DNA of 64,000 nucleotides from Medakamo hakoo (lineage: Eukaryota; Chlorophyta; Trebouxiophyceae; Coccomyxaceae): positions 372,001 to 436,000 of the forward strand of contig CP089457.1 in assembly GCA_026636295.1 (NCBI GenBank), written 5' to 3'. The notes below the pieces were generated by a model. That model was not told the origin of the DNA. It was given only the letters and a program-made list of their open reading frames with translations, and did no database searches. Position 1 is the first letter of the stretch. Each line of letters opens with the position of its first letter. Both the position numbers and the translations under genes were made by a program. Shown here piece by piece: positions 40,320 to 51,027 of this stretch.

Positions 40320-42846
40320 TCACCCGGCCGTCGCGACGCCGGGCGACGCGGGCGGCGGGCCCGGAACAGCAGCGCCCGCAGGTTCAGCAGCAGCGCCGGC
40401 GGCGGCGGCGGCGGCAGGAGCAGCGCCGGCGGCGGCGCCGCCGCCCTCCTTCGCCTCGCTGGCTGCCAGCACGCCCGCCGCCGCGAGCGCGACGCCGCCG
40501 TCCACGCCCAACGCCGCCGCCACGGCTTCCACGCAGGCCTTCAACCCCGGCCCGCGTTCCAGGTGGCGGGCCAAGGACGCGAAAGCCTTTTGTGCTTTGG
40601 TCAGGGGGGGGCCGTCCACCCCGCCGCCGTCGGGCAGGCGGGTGGAGAACCCGCGCCACTTCGCCTTCAACTCCACCGCGTCCGGTTCGGCCCGGCACTG
40701 CTCGGCCAGGGCGACCAAGTCTTGGGTGAGCGTCGTGGTGGCCGGCGGGGCGGAGGTGGTGGTCCCCGGACCGGCAGCGGCCGGGCTGGCAGGGTCGGCG
40801 CGCGGGCCCGTCCGGTGGCGCAGGGCAAACGGCTCCAGGCCGCCGCCGTGGGCGCCGCACCCGCCGCCGCCGCGGCCGCCGCCGCCGAGGCCGCCGCCGC
40901 ACCCGGGCGCGCCGCCGCCGCTCCCGCCCGCCCCGGCCCCAGGCGGCGGCCGGGCCACGATGAACCACGTCAGCTTCGCGGCAGGGCCGGGCAGGGCGGG
41001 GTCGTACGGCCCCACGATCGCGCCGACAAAGGGCTCCGCGCCCGACCCGGCCCCGCACGCAAAGAGCGCCTGGTAGTTGCGCTGGTTGTCCGCGTCTTTT
41101 TGGGAGGGGGTGGGCTCGAAAATGGGGTGGGAGTGGTACCAGCCGACGGGCGACAGGCCGGCATCGGACATGGCGGACCGGGCGGCGACCTCCGCTTCCG
41201 GGTCGAGTTCGACCGACGTGCCCGACAGCGAGCCGGGCGCGCGGCGGCAGGGGAAGGCGGCGGTGACGGTGAGCGACCGCGCGTCCGGGTCCCAGGACCC
41301 GCCCAGCAGGCCGATGACCTCTTTGGAACACAGGTGGGCGTGCAAGTCCATGACGGCCGTCGCAGCCCGGGAGACGGACAGGGAGTAGGGCTGGGAGAGC
41401 GGGCCGGGCGCCCCCGGGGCGCCCAGGAAGTCCCGGCACGGCAGCAGGTCGAGCGCTTCCGTCGTCGCGCCCAGGGCCGCCTTGGCGGGCCCGGCCGCCG
41501 CACGGCGCGGGCGGGCGGCGGCGTACGCCGTGCGGGGCGGGGGCGGGCCCGCCGGCTCGGGCGGCGGGGAGGAAGAGGGGGAGGGCGACGCGGCGGCGCG
41601 CGGCGGGGGAGGCGGGGGCGCCTTCTCCTTGGGCGGGCCCGCCGGCGCCCTGGCCTTGGGCTTGGCCCGCACGGGCCGCGCCTCCTCCCCGGGCGCGGGC
41701 CGCACCCAGCCCGGCCCGCCCTGCGCAAACACGCAGCACGCCGGGTCGTCGGGCGCCAGGACGCCCGGCAGGTCCGCGCCGGCCTCCAACAGCTCCGCCA
41801 CCCGCTCCGGGCGCAGGCCGTAGGCCTTGGCGGACGCGCAGTGCGGGTCGAGGGGCTTGCCGGACAGCGTGTACCCGGGCCCGCCCGCGGCTTCGACGGC
41901 CGGCGGTAGGCGCCGGCCCTCGGCCGCCCAGCGGATGAAGGTTTTTTGGGCGTGCGACGCGACGGCCCGCTTGTCGCGCGTCCCCACGACGCCCGCCACC
42001 GCCACCCAGTCCCGGCCGTGGACGGCGATGGCGGACTCGAAGGCGGCTTTCTCGGCGTCGGACCAGCCGCGCGCGGCTTCCGCGCGTTTGGTGCCGGTGT
42101 CCTTGCGTTTGGAGCGGCCCGTCGCGGTGAGGCCGCCGGCGGCCTCGCCAGAGGGCGGGGTGGGTTTCGTGGACGCGGCGCCCGTGGAGGCGCGGCCGGT
42201 AGCGGCAGCGGGCGACGCGTCGTCGTGCGTGGGCGCGTCCGCGGCGGCGGCGGCGGCGGCTGTGTTGTGTTTTTCGAGTGTCGGGGAGAGCGAGGCGGGG
42301 CGTGTGTGGGTCTGTGAGGGTCGCAGCGGCGAGGTCGGCGGCGGGAAGCGCACGCCCGGTCCCGCTCCACGCCCGCCCAGGGGCGACCGCGGCCGCCCAT
42401 TCAGGCTGTCATCCGTCCAGGCTGGGCCGTGAGGTCACGCCACACTCTCTGCGCATCGAGTTGGCGCGCCCCACCCACCGCCACCGTGTGAGATGGCGCA
42501 ACGCAGTTTTGAATTCCTTTTTTTTCTCCATGGGTTTTGTTGTGCGTTTGCGTCCCTCCCAGCCGCGCGCGACCGCGCCGGGGCCGGTGGCCCTGGTTCT
42601 CTCAACGTGCACGAGAGCCGCAGACGCGGGGCAGCCCAGGCAACACAAAAACACCTCCTGGAACCCACCTTTCTGGCGGCCCCCCGTTTTCACGCGCTTC
42701 TTCTTCGGCTTGCGCGCGCGCCCGCCGCCGCTCCAGTCAGAGTCGGCGGAATCGTCTTCGCCGACCAGGTCCGCGTACCCCGCCGACGCGCCGGCTTCCT
42801 CTTCCTCGGCCAGCATGCGGGCGATGAGGGCGTCGTCGTCCGCCAT
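40320..42846 (-). CDS. MYSM1-like SANT/JAMM histone deubiquitinase
   Basis: Exons 42669..42846 and 40320..42259 give about 705 residues. A Myb/SANT domain (ARGWSDAEKAAFESAIAVHG, then VVGTRDKRAVASHAQKTFI) is followed by a Pro-rich linker and an MPN domain. The JAMM zinc motif is complete: SPVGWYHSHPIFEPTPSQKD gives H-x-H-x10-D, with an upstream Glu in VELDPEAEV or nearby. SANT plus JAMM is the layout of MYSM1 (2A-DUB), which removes ubiquitin from histone H2A. The SWIRM domain of the animal protein is not visible. The 409-bp intron is the longest of this gene and its acceptor was chosen by phase. The sequence after 550 has a Gly-rich loop. Confidence 0.78.
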
Positions 42847-42970
42847 GTTTGTTCGAGAGGCGTCGTTGAGCAAGGAAAAAAAAAGCAACAGGGAAAGGTA
42901 CAGCTCTGAACTCGCGCTCTCCACCCCACCCCACTCCGCTCGCTCGCTCGCTCCTCGTCTCTCCCCAGTT

Positions 42971-45900
42971 TCATTCGCCCGCCTCCATCGCCTGCTCGCC
43001 ACCGCCATCGCCGCCCGCCGGCTCCGACACGGCGGGCGTGCTCCCACCGCTGCCACCACCGGCCGTGCCACCCGTCCCGCCGCCACTGCTGGCCGCGGCG
43101 GCCGCCCGGGCGGCGGCGCGGGCGGTGCCGCGCGCGCGGCGCGCGGCCGCCGACGCGCCCGCCGCTTCGACCGCAGCCTTTTGGACGGCGGTCTTCGCGG
43201 CGGCGGCCGCCGCCCTGTCCGCCGCGTCCGCCGCCGCCGCCGCGGGCGTGCCAAACGGCAGCGGGGCGGACCGCAAGGAGGCCAGCAGCCCCGGCACCGG
43301 GTCCGGGAACTCGCCCGTCAGGCCCGCCCACACGCCGTCAAACCAGGGCGAGCCGTAGATCTTGGCCTCGTTGCGGAAGGACCAGAGCGTGCCGACGCGC
43401 CACATGGCGTCCGGGCGCGTGGAGATGTGGTCCAGCGTGTGGGCGCGGTCGCGCGCCGTGTAGCGCGGCCGCGTGGGCAGGGGGGCGGACGGGTTGGCGG
43501 GGAGCGGCGCGTAGCACGACTCGATGTCGGGCAGCGACACCGTCCCGCGCCGGTCGGCGGACAGGGACGCGGTCGGGTCGTACACCGTCTGCTTGAACCA
43601 GCCGTGCAGCTGGCCCCAGATGTACCAGGGCCCGTACTTCTTGGCCAGGCCCATGCGGGCGGCGGTCGCGTCGGAGACGGGGGCCGGGCCCGTCACGCCG
43701 TCGGGCCCCACAGCCCAGCCTTTGGGCAGGGGCAGGCCGCGCGCCGCCGCGATGGCGGCGGCCGCACTGCCGCCGTACTGGGCCGCGACTTCGGGCGTGA
43801 CGCCGGCTTCGGCGGGGGTGAGGGGCGGGAAGCGGGCCCGGCGTGGCGGTTGTGGGGGTGGGGCAGGCGGGCCGGCCGGTGGCGCGGCCGGCGCGGCCGC
43901 CGGAGCAGCGGCAGCAGCAGCAGCAGCCGTCGGCTCGGCGGCGGCGGGCGCGTCGTCCGCGGGCGGCGGCGCGTCCGGCATGGGCGCGTCACCGCCCGTG
44001 GCGTCGGGCGCGGGAGGCGCGGCGGGAGGCGCGGCGTCCTCGCCACCACCACCAGCTTCTTCAGCCGGCGGCGCCGGCGGACCGGGCAGCGGACCGGGCG
44101 GCGGCGCGGCCGCGGCTGCGCCGCTCGCTTTGCCCCGCTTCGCCTTGCCCGCCGGCGCCGGTGCGGCGGGGGCGGGCGCCTCCTCCTCTTCATCCGAGCT
44201 CCCCGCCCGGTCGATCAGCCCCAGGTCGTCCATGCCCAGGCGGACCGCGGGGCTGGTGAAAGACCTGAACCCGCGCTCGGCGTGCCACCACACGCGCGTC
44301 GCGGCGTAGCATTCCACCATGTCGGCCGCGGCCGTGTGCCCGCCGCCGCGCCGGACGTCGATGTCGCGCAGGATGGGCGCCAGGGCGGCCAGCCGGGCCC
44401 GGGCGTCGGCCGCGGTCGTGACGCGCGGGCCCAAAATGGCGGACGCGAGCGCGGCCAGGTCCGGGTGGGCGGCCGCGTGCGCCGCGACGGCCGCGCTGAG
44501 CTCAGCGTCCGACCCGGCGGCCGCGACCGCCCGCCCCGCTCGCGCGTTGGACAGGGCCGCCGCCGCGGACCGGAGCAGGCGGCGCGCCACGGACTTGCAC
44601 CCGCTCCACAGGTGGTCGACCACCTCGGACTCCGACAGCCGGCGCAGCGGCGGGCACGCCAGCTGGCCCGGGCGGTCGAGGCACAGCTTGACCTTGTCGA
44701 TCGTGATGGCCACGTTCTGCAGGCGGGAGTCCGCGACGCCCCGGGCTTCCAGGGCCGCGGACGCGGGCGTGTAGTGGTCCATGGGCGGCGGCAGCGCCAG
44801 CAGGGCGGCGGGCAGCAGCTCGCGCTCGGCCTTGACGTAGGCCAGGGTGAAGGCCGCCCACTTCTCCAGCCAGGGCGGGACGCGCTCGGGCGTGCCCGCC
44901 CGGCCCAGGGCCGCCTCCCCCAGCCCAAACTCGCGCATGACGGCCGCGTCGTCGGCGGTCAGGCCGGGCGCTTCGCCCGCGGCCAGGATGTGGGCCATGC
45001 GGTGCAGGACCGTGTGCCGCTCCGACATGACCTGCTGGAAGGCGCGGGAGCCGGAGAAGGTCAGGAAGGAGCCGCGGCAGTCGGCCGTGCCGCACAGGCA
45101 GATGGCGGCCCGAAACTCCTTTTCGGATTCCGTGACGGACGCGTAGTCGAACGTGAGCTCTTCGCCGGGCTGGATGTGGCGCAGCGTGTAGACGGCAATG
45201 GTCAGGCGGCCGCCGCACGCCATGACGACGGCCTGGCAGTTGGGCGTGCAGGAGTGGGACATGCGCGACGCAAACGCGCCCTTGGACGCGGCGTCGACAA
45301 ACAGGACGTCGTAGCCCGCCGGGTCGTCGCGCGGCCGCTCCAGGACGATGTTGTAAAAGTCGGGCAGCTCATCCTTGGAACACTTCTTGATGGCGTCCTG
45401 GATCTCAAACCAGCGCCAGGGCGCGTGCACTTCGCCCAGGTACTCCTCGACAAACGTGCAGGGCGGCAGGCCGCCGTCCCGGATGCAGACGACGCCGACG
45501 CCCTTGGGGTGCAGGCGGAAGTAGTCGGAGCCGACCAGGTCCAGGCGGCGCTCGACGGCGTTGGCGGCGGCCAGCGAGGCGGTGTCCTTGGCCGCCGCGG
45601 CGCGGGCCTTGACGTCGGCGAGGGCGAGGCGCAGGTCCCAGCCCGACGGCCCCTGCCGGTTGACGGCCGGGTGCAGGACCCGCTCCACCCAGGCCGTGAC
45701 GGCGGCCCGGGTTTCGGGCGAGGCGCAGGCGGAGGAGGGGGAGGCCAGGCCCGCGTCGGCGGGCGTGCGGCCGGCGGCGGCGGGCGCGGCGGGTGGAGTG
45801 GCGGCGGTGGCGGCCGGCGGCGCGGCGTCCGTGCCGCCGCCGCCGCCGCCCGCCTCCGCGCCTCCATCCGTGCCGCCGTCTTTTTCGGCCACCGCCGCGG

Positions 45901-48359
45901 CCGCAGCGCCGGGGCTCTTCCCGCGCGTCCCACCAGCGCTGCTCCCGCGCCCATCGCCGCGCCGGATGGTCTCCCCACGCGCCAGGGCGGCCGCGTGCGC
46001 TTCCGCCTCCCGCCGCATCGCCGCGTAGTCTGGCTTTGTGTACGGCCCAAAGGCCTGGCTCTCCAGCACCGCGTCGTGGATGTTGCGGCGGGTGTAGCAG
46101 TCCAGCCCCCACGAATTGATTTCCTTGACGTCGACGCCCAGGCGCAGCGTGTTGCGGGCTGTCACGGCCCGGTTGGCGCAGCCGTGGACCGCGCACGCGC
46201 AGCGCGGCCCGCACTCGACGTTTTTGGCCAGGCACGCGCACTTGGTGTCGAACGCGTCCAGCTCCAGCTTGTACACGCCCAGCTCGTGCACGGTGTGGCA
46301 GTGCGCGCCGTCGCACGCGTGGCCCTTGGTCGTCGTCAGCTTCCAGGCCAGGCGCTCCGCGGACGGCCCGGGCCCGACCTCATACGCGGGCAGGCGCACG
46401 TAGGGCCGCGGGATGTACGGCTTCTTGCGCCACGCGCCCGTGAAGAAGGGCTCCTGGTTGGCCTGGATGGCTTCCGGGATCGGGACCCGGCCGCGGGCGG
46501 GCGGCGTGCGGGCGGGGCGGGGGGACCCGCGCGCGCGCGGTTCGCGGCCGTTGGTCCGCAACCCGCTCGGCTCCTTGCCCGCCCACTCGGCCGCCAACTC
46601 GGCGACCGCCGTGCACAGGGCCATGGCGAACTGGTCGGCCAGGCCCATGACCTTGCCGCGGCGCACGCCCGCCCCGCCCCGGCCGACGGCGGACGCTTCG
46701 GCGGCGGCGGCCGCGACCGCGGCCGCGGCTTCGGCCGCGCCGCGGACCAGGGACGACACGACCGCGCACAGTTCCTCGATGTCGTCCATGGCGCCCGCGC
46801 GCAGGCGGTCGACGACGTCGGAGACGTCAATGCCGCCGGCAGGCGTGATGGGGGCGAGCGGGGGGAGGGCGGGCGGTGGAGGCGCGTCGGGCCCGGCCGC
46901 GGCGTCACCGGCCGCAGCCACTGCCGCGTGTGCGGCCGCCGCCGTTGCCAGGGCCTCCCGCACCGACTCCGCCGAGTGCGTGGACCGCAGGGTGCGGGCC
47001 CGGGCGGCGACCGAGCCGCGCAGGCGGGCGACGCCGCGCGGCAGGCCGGCGGGGGGGGGAGGGCTGCTGCCGCCGCCTGCGGTGGGGGGTTTGGCTTCGT
47101 CGCCCGACGCGGCGGCGGGCGCGTCGCCACTGCCGGCAGGGGCTGGCGCGGCGGCGGGAGCGGGAGCGGGAGCGGCTTCGCCCGACGCGGCGGGCGCAGC
47201 AGGATCAGGGGCAGCCGCCGCCGCGGACGGCGACGGCTCGGCCTTGGGCTCCGGCTTGGGTTCCGACGCGTCGGCAGGCGCGGGCGCGGCCGCGGCCGCG
47301 CCCGCCTCAGGTTCGGGCGTCCCGCGCGCGGAGTTCCACCCGCCGCGCGGCGGGGCCTGGATTTCGGCGTCGGGCGAGCCCGCAGGCGCCGCGACAGCCA
47401 CCAGCAGGCCCGCCAGCTCGGCCTGGACCCAGGCCTGCACCTCGGACGAGACGGCGGACCGGCGGGTGGTCGCGCGCCCGCCGCCGCCGCCGCGCTTGCG
47501 CTTGGCGCCGCCCCGGCCGCCGCCCGCGCCGGGCGAGGGCGCGTTGGCGGCCGCGCCGCGGGCGGCGCCCAGGGCCAGGATGTCGGTCAGGGCGGCGACG
47601 GACCCGGGGCCGGCGGACGCGGAGCCCGGCTCGGCCCAGAACGGCGGGAGGTGGGCGAGGGCCGGGGGGGTGGACGCCGCGGTTTCTAGGGCCGCGAACG
47701 CGGCGGCGACGGACGGGGAGGGGGAGGTGACCGCGGTCGCGGACCGGTAGGCGGCGGCCAGGGCGGGCAGGGCGCGGGCCGGGTCGGCGGAGGAGGAGGC
47801 GTCGGCCAGGGCGGCGCTGGAGTGTTGTGGTGGTGGGTGGTGGGGAGGGTCGTCGAGTGAGAGCGCGCACGCGAAAAAACGAATGCCTGGTGTCGCCACA
47901 CCCTTTTGACCACGCGCCGGCCGGTGAAATGCGCGCTTCCTGCACCCGACCCGCATGTAGCTGGCAAGTTCGCTCTGGCTTGCCCCCGTTGCGCCGCGCA
48001 GCAGGGCAATTGGCTCAGGCGGTGAGCGCCGCCACGCCGTCAAAACCACATGCGGTGTCGAATGGGCCCCTTTGGGCCGGAAGGCTGCCGCCACGGCAAG
48101 CAACCGCCCACGCCCTCCGCTTCACAACTACGCACGTGAACGCAGCGCCAGCCGGCCCAGCCGTCAGACCCGCGTCGGCCCGGGCGGCCGCGGCGAACGC
48201 CTCCAGGGCGGCCGCGACGACCGGCGGCGCGCTCGCATCGGCGCCGCTCGGCCGCGCTTTCTTCGACGCGGGGCCGCCGCCGCCTTCCTCGGCCGCGGGC
48301 GCGGCAAGGCCCAGCGTCGTGGAGACGCGAGGGAGCGCCTCCTTGTTCTTGGCAGGCAT
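42971..48359 (-). CDS. ATXR3/SDG2-type SET-domain histone H3K4 methyltransferase
   Basis: Exons 48136..48359 and 42971..47816 give about 1689 residues, the largest protein here. Before the SET domain is a Cys cluster (CDGAHCHTVHELGVYKLE to CACLAKNVECGPRCACAVHG). The SET domain covers about 850-1000: TFVEEYLGEVHAPWRWFEI, NIVLERPRDDPAGYDVLFVD, SRMSHSCTPNCQAVV, IQPGEELTFDYASVTES, and the post-SET cysteines CLCGTADCRGSFLTF. After it, LQNVAITIDKVKLCL and SEVVDHLWSGC are hallmarks of plant ATXR3/SDG2, the main H3K4 trimethylase. The first 500 and the last 450 residues are Ala/Pro-rich and apparently disordered, with basic patches. The gene is head-to-tail upstream of the MYSM1-like gene, with 124 bp between. 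Confidence 0.88.
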
Positions 48360-48505
48360 GGAGTGTGGGTGCTCGTGTGCGAGGGGGCGAGAGGTTTTGT
48401 GGGACTCGCCGCCCGACACTCTGTTGTGGTGGTGAGCGACGGCCCGGTCCGCTTCAACCTCCCCCCTCCATCCATCCACCCATCCGCGTCTTCGGACTGA
48501 AAAAC

Positions 48506-49270
48506 CTACCGGCCACAACACGCGGACAGCGCCCTCCTCCCCCCCCTCCTCCACCTCCTTGGCGGCCTGCCCCCACCTTTCACCAGCACCGCATCCGCCT
48601 CCTCCGTCGCGGTCCTCAACCCCTCCGCGTCAAACCTCCGCACCACCCGCACCGTCGGTGGTGGGGGCGCGCCGGGAGCCGTCAGCCCCGTCGCCTCCAC
48701 CACCCCGCCAAACGAGCAGTAGTACTTGACCAGCGCAGGAGCACCCGCCGCGTCGACGGTCGCCGAAATGGCGGGTAAGTGGAAGCGTGTGAGTGCGGCC
48801 GCCTGCAGTTCGTGCATGACGCGGCGCCCCAACCCCGCACCCCTCCACCGCGGGTCCACCGCTAAATTGAAGCCGAACAGGGAGGTCGGGTACGGCACGG
48901 CCGTGCACATGGCGATGAGGGGCGGGAGGCCGGGCGCGGCCGCGCCACCGCGCCCGCCGCCGCCGTCGGCGGGGGCGGCGGCGGCCGGCGCGCGGCCGCC
49001 CCGCCAGCACAGGATCCACACGCACTCGCCCGGCTCGTGCAGCCAGGCCACCCGGTCCAGGAAGGCGGCGTCGCTGTCCCCTGGCGGCACGGCATCCGCT
49101 GGGAAGCAGGCCGCGTGCAGGGCCCGGATGGGCGGGAGGAAGGCGAGCGGGAGGGCGGAGGCCGGCAAGGTCTGGAGACAGAAGAGCGTGGGTTGGTGTG
49201 GGAAAGGCGGGACGGGCGTCGTCGTGACCTCGTCGACGGGCGTGGAGGCGGTTGCGCCAGGTGCGGCCAT
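48506..49270 (-). CDS. GNAT-family N-acetyltransferase
   Basis: A frame of 254 residues from the ATG at 49270. The acetyl-CoA-binding motif A is clear (NLAVDPRWRGAGLGRRVMHEL). Nearby, FLPPIRALHAACFPAD and ALVKYYCSFGGVVEAT fit the N-terminal helix and the C-terminal strand-helix of GNAT enzymes, in the style of arylalkylamine/serotonin N-acetyltransferases. A 57-bp in-frame stretch with GT and CTCCAG ends (residues 16-34) may be an intron; retaining or removing it leaves the domain intact. The substrate cannot be told from sequence. No transit peptide is obvious. Confidence 0.72.
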   Translation of the reverse strand: MAAPGATASTPVDEVTTTPVPPFPHQPTLFCLQTLPASALPLAFLPPIRALHAACFPADAVPPGDSDAAFLDRVAWLHEPGECVWILCWRGGRAPAAAAPADGGGGRGGAAAPGLPPLIAMCTAVPYPTSLFGFNLAVDPRWRGAGLGRRVMHELQAAALTRFHLPAISATVDAAGAPALVKYYCSFGGVVEATGLTAPGAPPPPTVRVVRRFDAEGLRTATEEADAVLVKGGGRPPRRWRRGGRRALSACCGR

Positions 49271-49462
49271 GACTGGGCCAGCCTGATGTGAGGCCGCCCA
49301 GCACCTGGGCGGCGGGCCCTGGCGGCCCCCCGCACGGCTGTTCGCGAACCAATGCGTTCAGAACGCATCAGTGAGCGAGAGCAACTCGCTCACTCGTCAG
49401 GCAAGCCGGCGCTTCATTCTTTCTTTTCTTTGTCGCGCTCATCTGCACACACGCCCCGCCCC

Positions 49463-50684
49463 ATGGCCGACGCCAGCGATGACGAGACGGACCGTCGCCC
49501 CCGCCGGCAAGGTAGGAGGGATGAGAGAGAGGGAGGGACGGCGTGCGTGTCGTTCGACGCCCCCCCCCTCCATTTGCTCACGTCTCTCCCCACTAAAACG
49601 CGCAGCCTACGATGACGCCGCCGGCCCGGACGACGCGTTCGAGGCGGGCGCGCGGGAAGCGGCTGAACGGCAAGGTGGCCTGATGGGCGGCGCGCCGCCC
49701 GCCGGGCCGGGCGGCGGCGGACCGCCCCAGCTCGCGCCGCCGCCGCCCGGGCACCAGCCCCACCAGCAGCGCCCGCCGCCGCAGCTGGCGCCGCCGCCGC
49801 CGGCGCCGGGCGCCGGCGGTGGCCGCGGCCAGCCTGGGCCTCCACCACCACAACAAAAACAACAACAACAGTGGCAGGGCCGGACAGGGGCGTGGGGTGG
49901 CCCGCCGCCGCCACCGCAGCAGCAGCAGCAGGGCGCGTGGCCGCACCACCAGTTCCACCATCCGCCGCCGCCGCCGCACTTCCAGCCACACCCGCCGGGC
50001 GCGGGCGCGGCCTGGCCACAGCAGCAGGCCGCTGGGTGGCCGCAGCAGGCGCCCCCACAGGGCGGCGGGTGGCAACAACCGCAACCACCCCCGCAGCAAG
50101 CCGGGTGGCAGCAACACCCAGGCTTCCACCACCACCACCACCACCACCACCACCCGCACCAGCACCTGACGCACGCCCAGCACGCGGCGGCGGCCGCGCT
50201 GGCAGCCGCGGGAGAGCCACCGGCGGTGGCGCCGTTCACCCCGGCCCCACGCCCCGTCTGGCGGCAGGCGGGCGACGCGGCGGCGGACCCGCACCCGCCC
50301 CGCGTCGCGGCCGACCCTTTCGCGGCCCCGCCGCCGTCCGCCGCTGCTGTCCGGCGGGCCGGTGCCGCTGCCGCACTGGCGACGTGTCTGAACCCACTGG
50401 ATGCCATCGTCGCCGCAGACCACAGCCGCGCTTTCTCATCGACGGCGGCGACGTGCGTGCAGCGGGCCGCGGCCGATGCGCGCGCCGACGCGGGCGAGGG
50501 TCGCAAAAAAGGAGGCAGCGATGGGATCCAGGCGGCAAGCCTGTACGCGTACGGTGCGGTCGTAGGCGTGCCAGCGTCTGAGCAGCCGTGCTGGGCCGTG
50601 GGAACGGAGGACGAGGAGCGGGCGGCGGTGGTGGACGCAGTGGGGATGGTTGGGAGAGGGGGAGGTGGTGGGGCAAGCGAGTAG
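49463..50684 (+). CDS. Gln/Pro/His/Gly-rich protein of unknown function
   Basis: Exons 49463..49511 and 49606..50684 give 375 residues. After a short acidic start (MADASDDETDRRPRRQ) comes a low-complexity part of about 200 residues rich in Pro, Gln, Gly and His, with repeated motifs such as PPQLAPPPP, GWPQQ, and a run of nine His. The C-terminal 130 residues are Ala-rich with some order: CLNPLDAIVAADHSRAFSS, QAASLYAYGAVVGVP and WAVGTEDEERAAVVDAV. No domain was recognised. The composition is prion-like, as in proteins of RNA granules or transcription co-factors, but the function is open. Confidence 0.7.
50126..50152 (+). repeat. CAC codon repeat (poly-His)
   Basis: Nine consecutive CAC codons encode a poly-His run within the Q/P/H-rich protein. 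CAG/CAA runs for Gln lie about 200 bp upstream. Confidence 0.92.
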
Positions 50685-51027
50685 TTTTTATTTTTAGAGG
50701 GAGCCGCGGGGTCTGTTGCTGTTTTTCTACACCCCGTTTAACACACATCCCTTTCTCTGCGCGCATGGACAGTCGACAGTCCGCAGGGACGTGCGCGTGC
50801 GTGTGGGAGGCTTTCACGGATGCTCACAGCTGTGGCAGACGGCTGTGTGTGTGTTTTCCGTGCACCCCGTCCGACCTCACCCTCTCTCTCTCATGGAACA
50901 AACCTTCCTCTCCCGGCTCACCTGTTGCGGGCCCCGCCCAAGCCGTGCTGTGAAAGCCCGCAGCCAGGCTTGTCAAGCGGCGTGCTGCATCCAAGGCACA
51001 ACAACAAAAAAAGCACGGCCACCTCCG
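50685..51027. other. Convergent 3' intergenic region
   Basis: These 343 bp lie between the stop of the Q/P/H-rich gene and the stop of the PhoX-like gene. They start with a T-rich stretch (gtttttatttttagagg), a likely 3' UTR element, and continue with ordinary GC-rich sequence. No coding evidence was seen. Confidence 0.5.

Noticed and set aside
42278-47689. A 1803-codon open frame on the plus strand antisense to the SET-domain gene, and similar long antisense frames (for example 19592-23152 minus)
   Set aside because: The very high GC content removes stop codons from the opposite strand. The translations are Arg/Gly/Ala-rich with no domain, while the sense frames carry clear families and splice sites.
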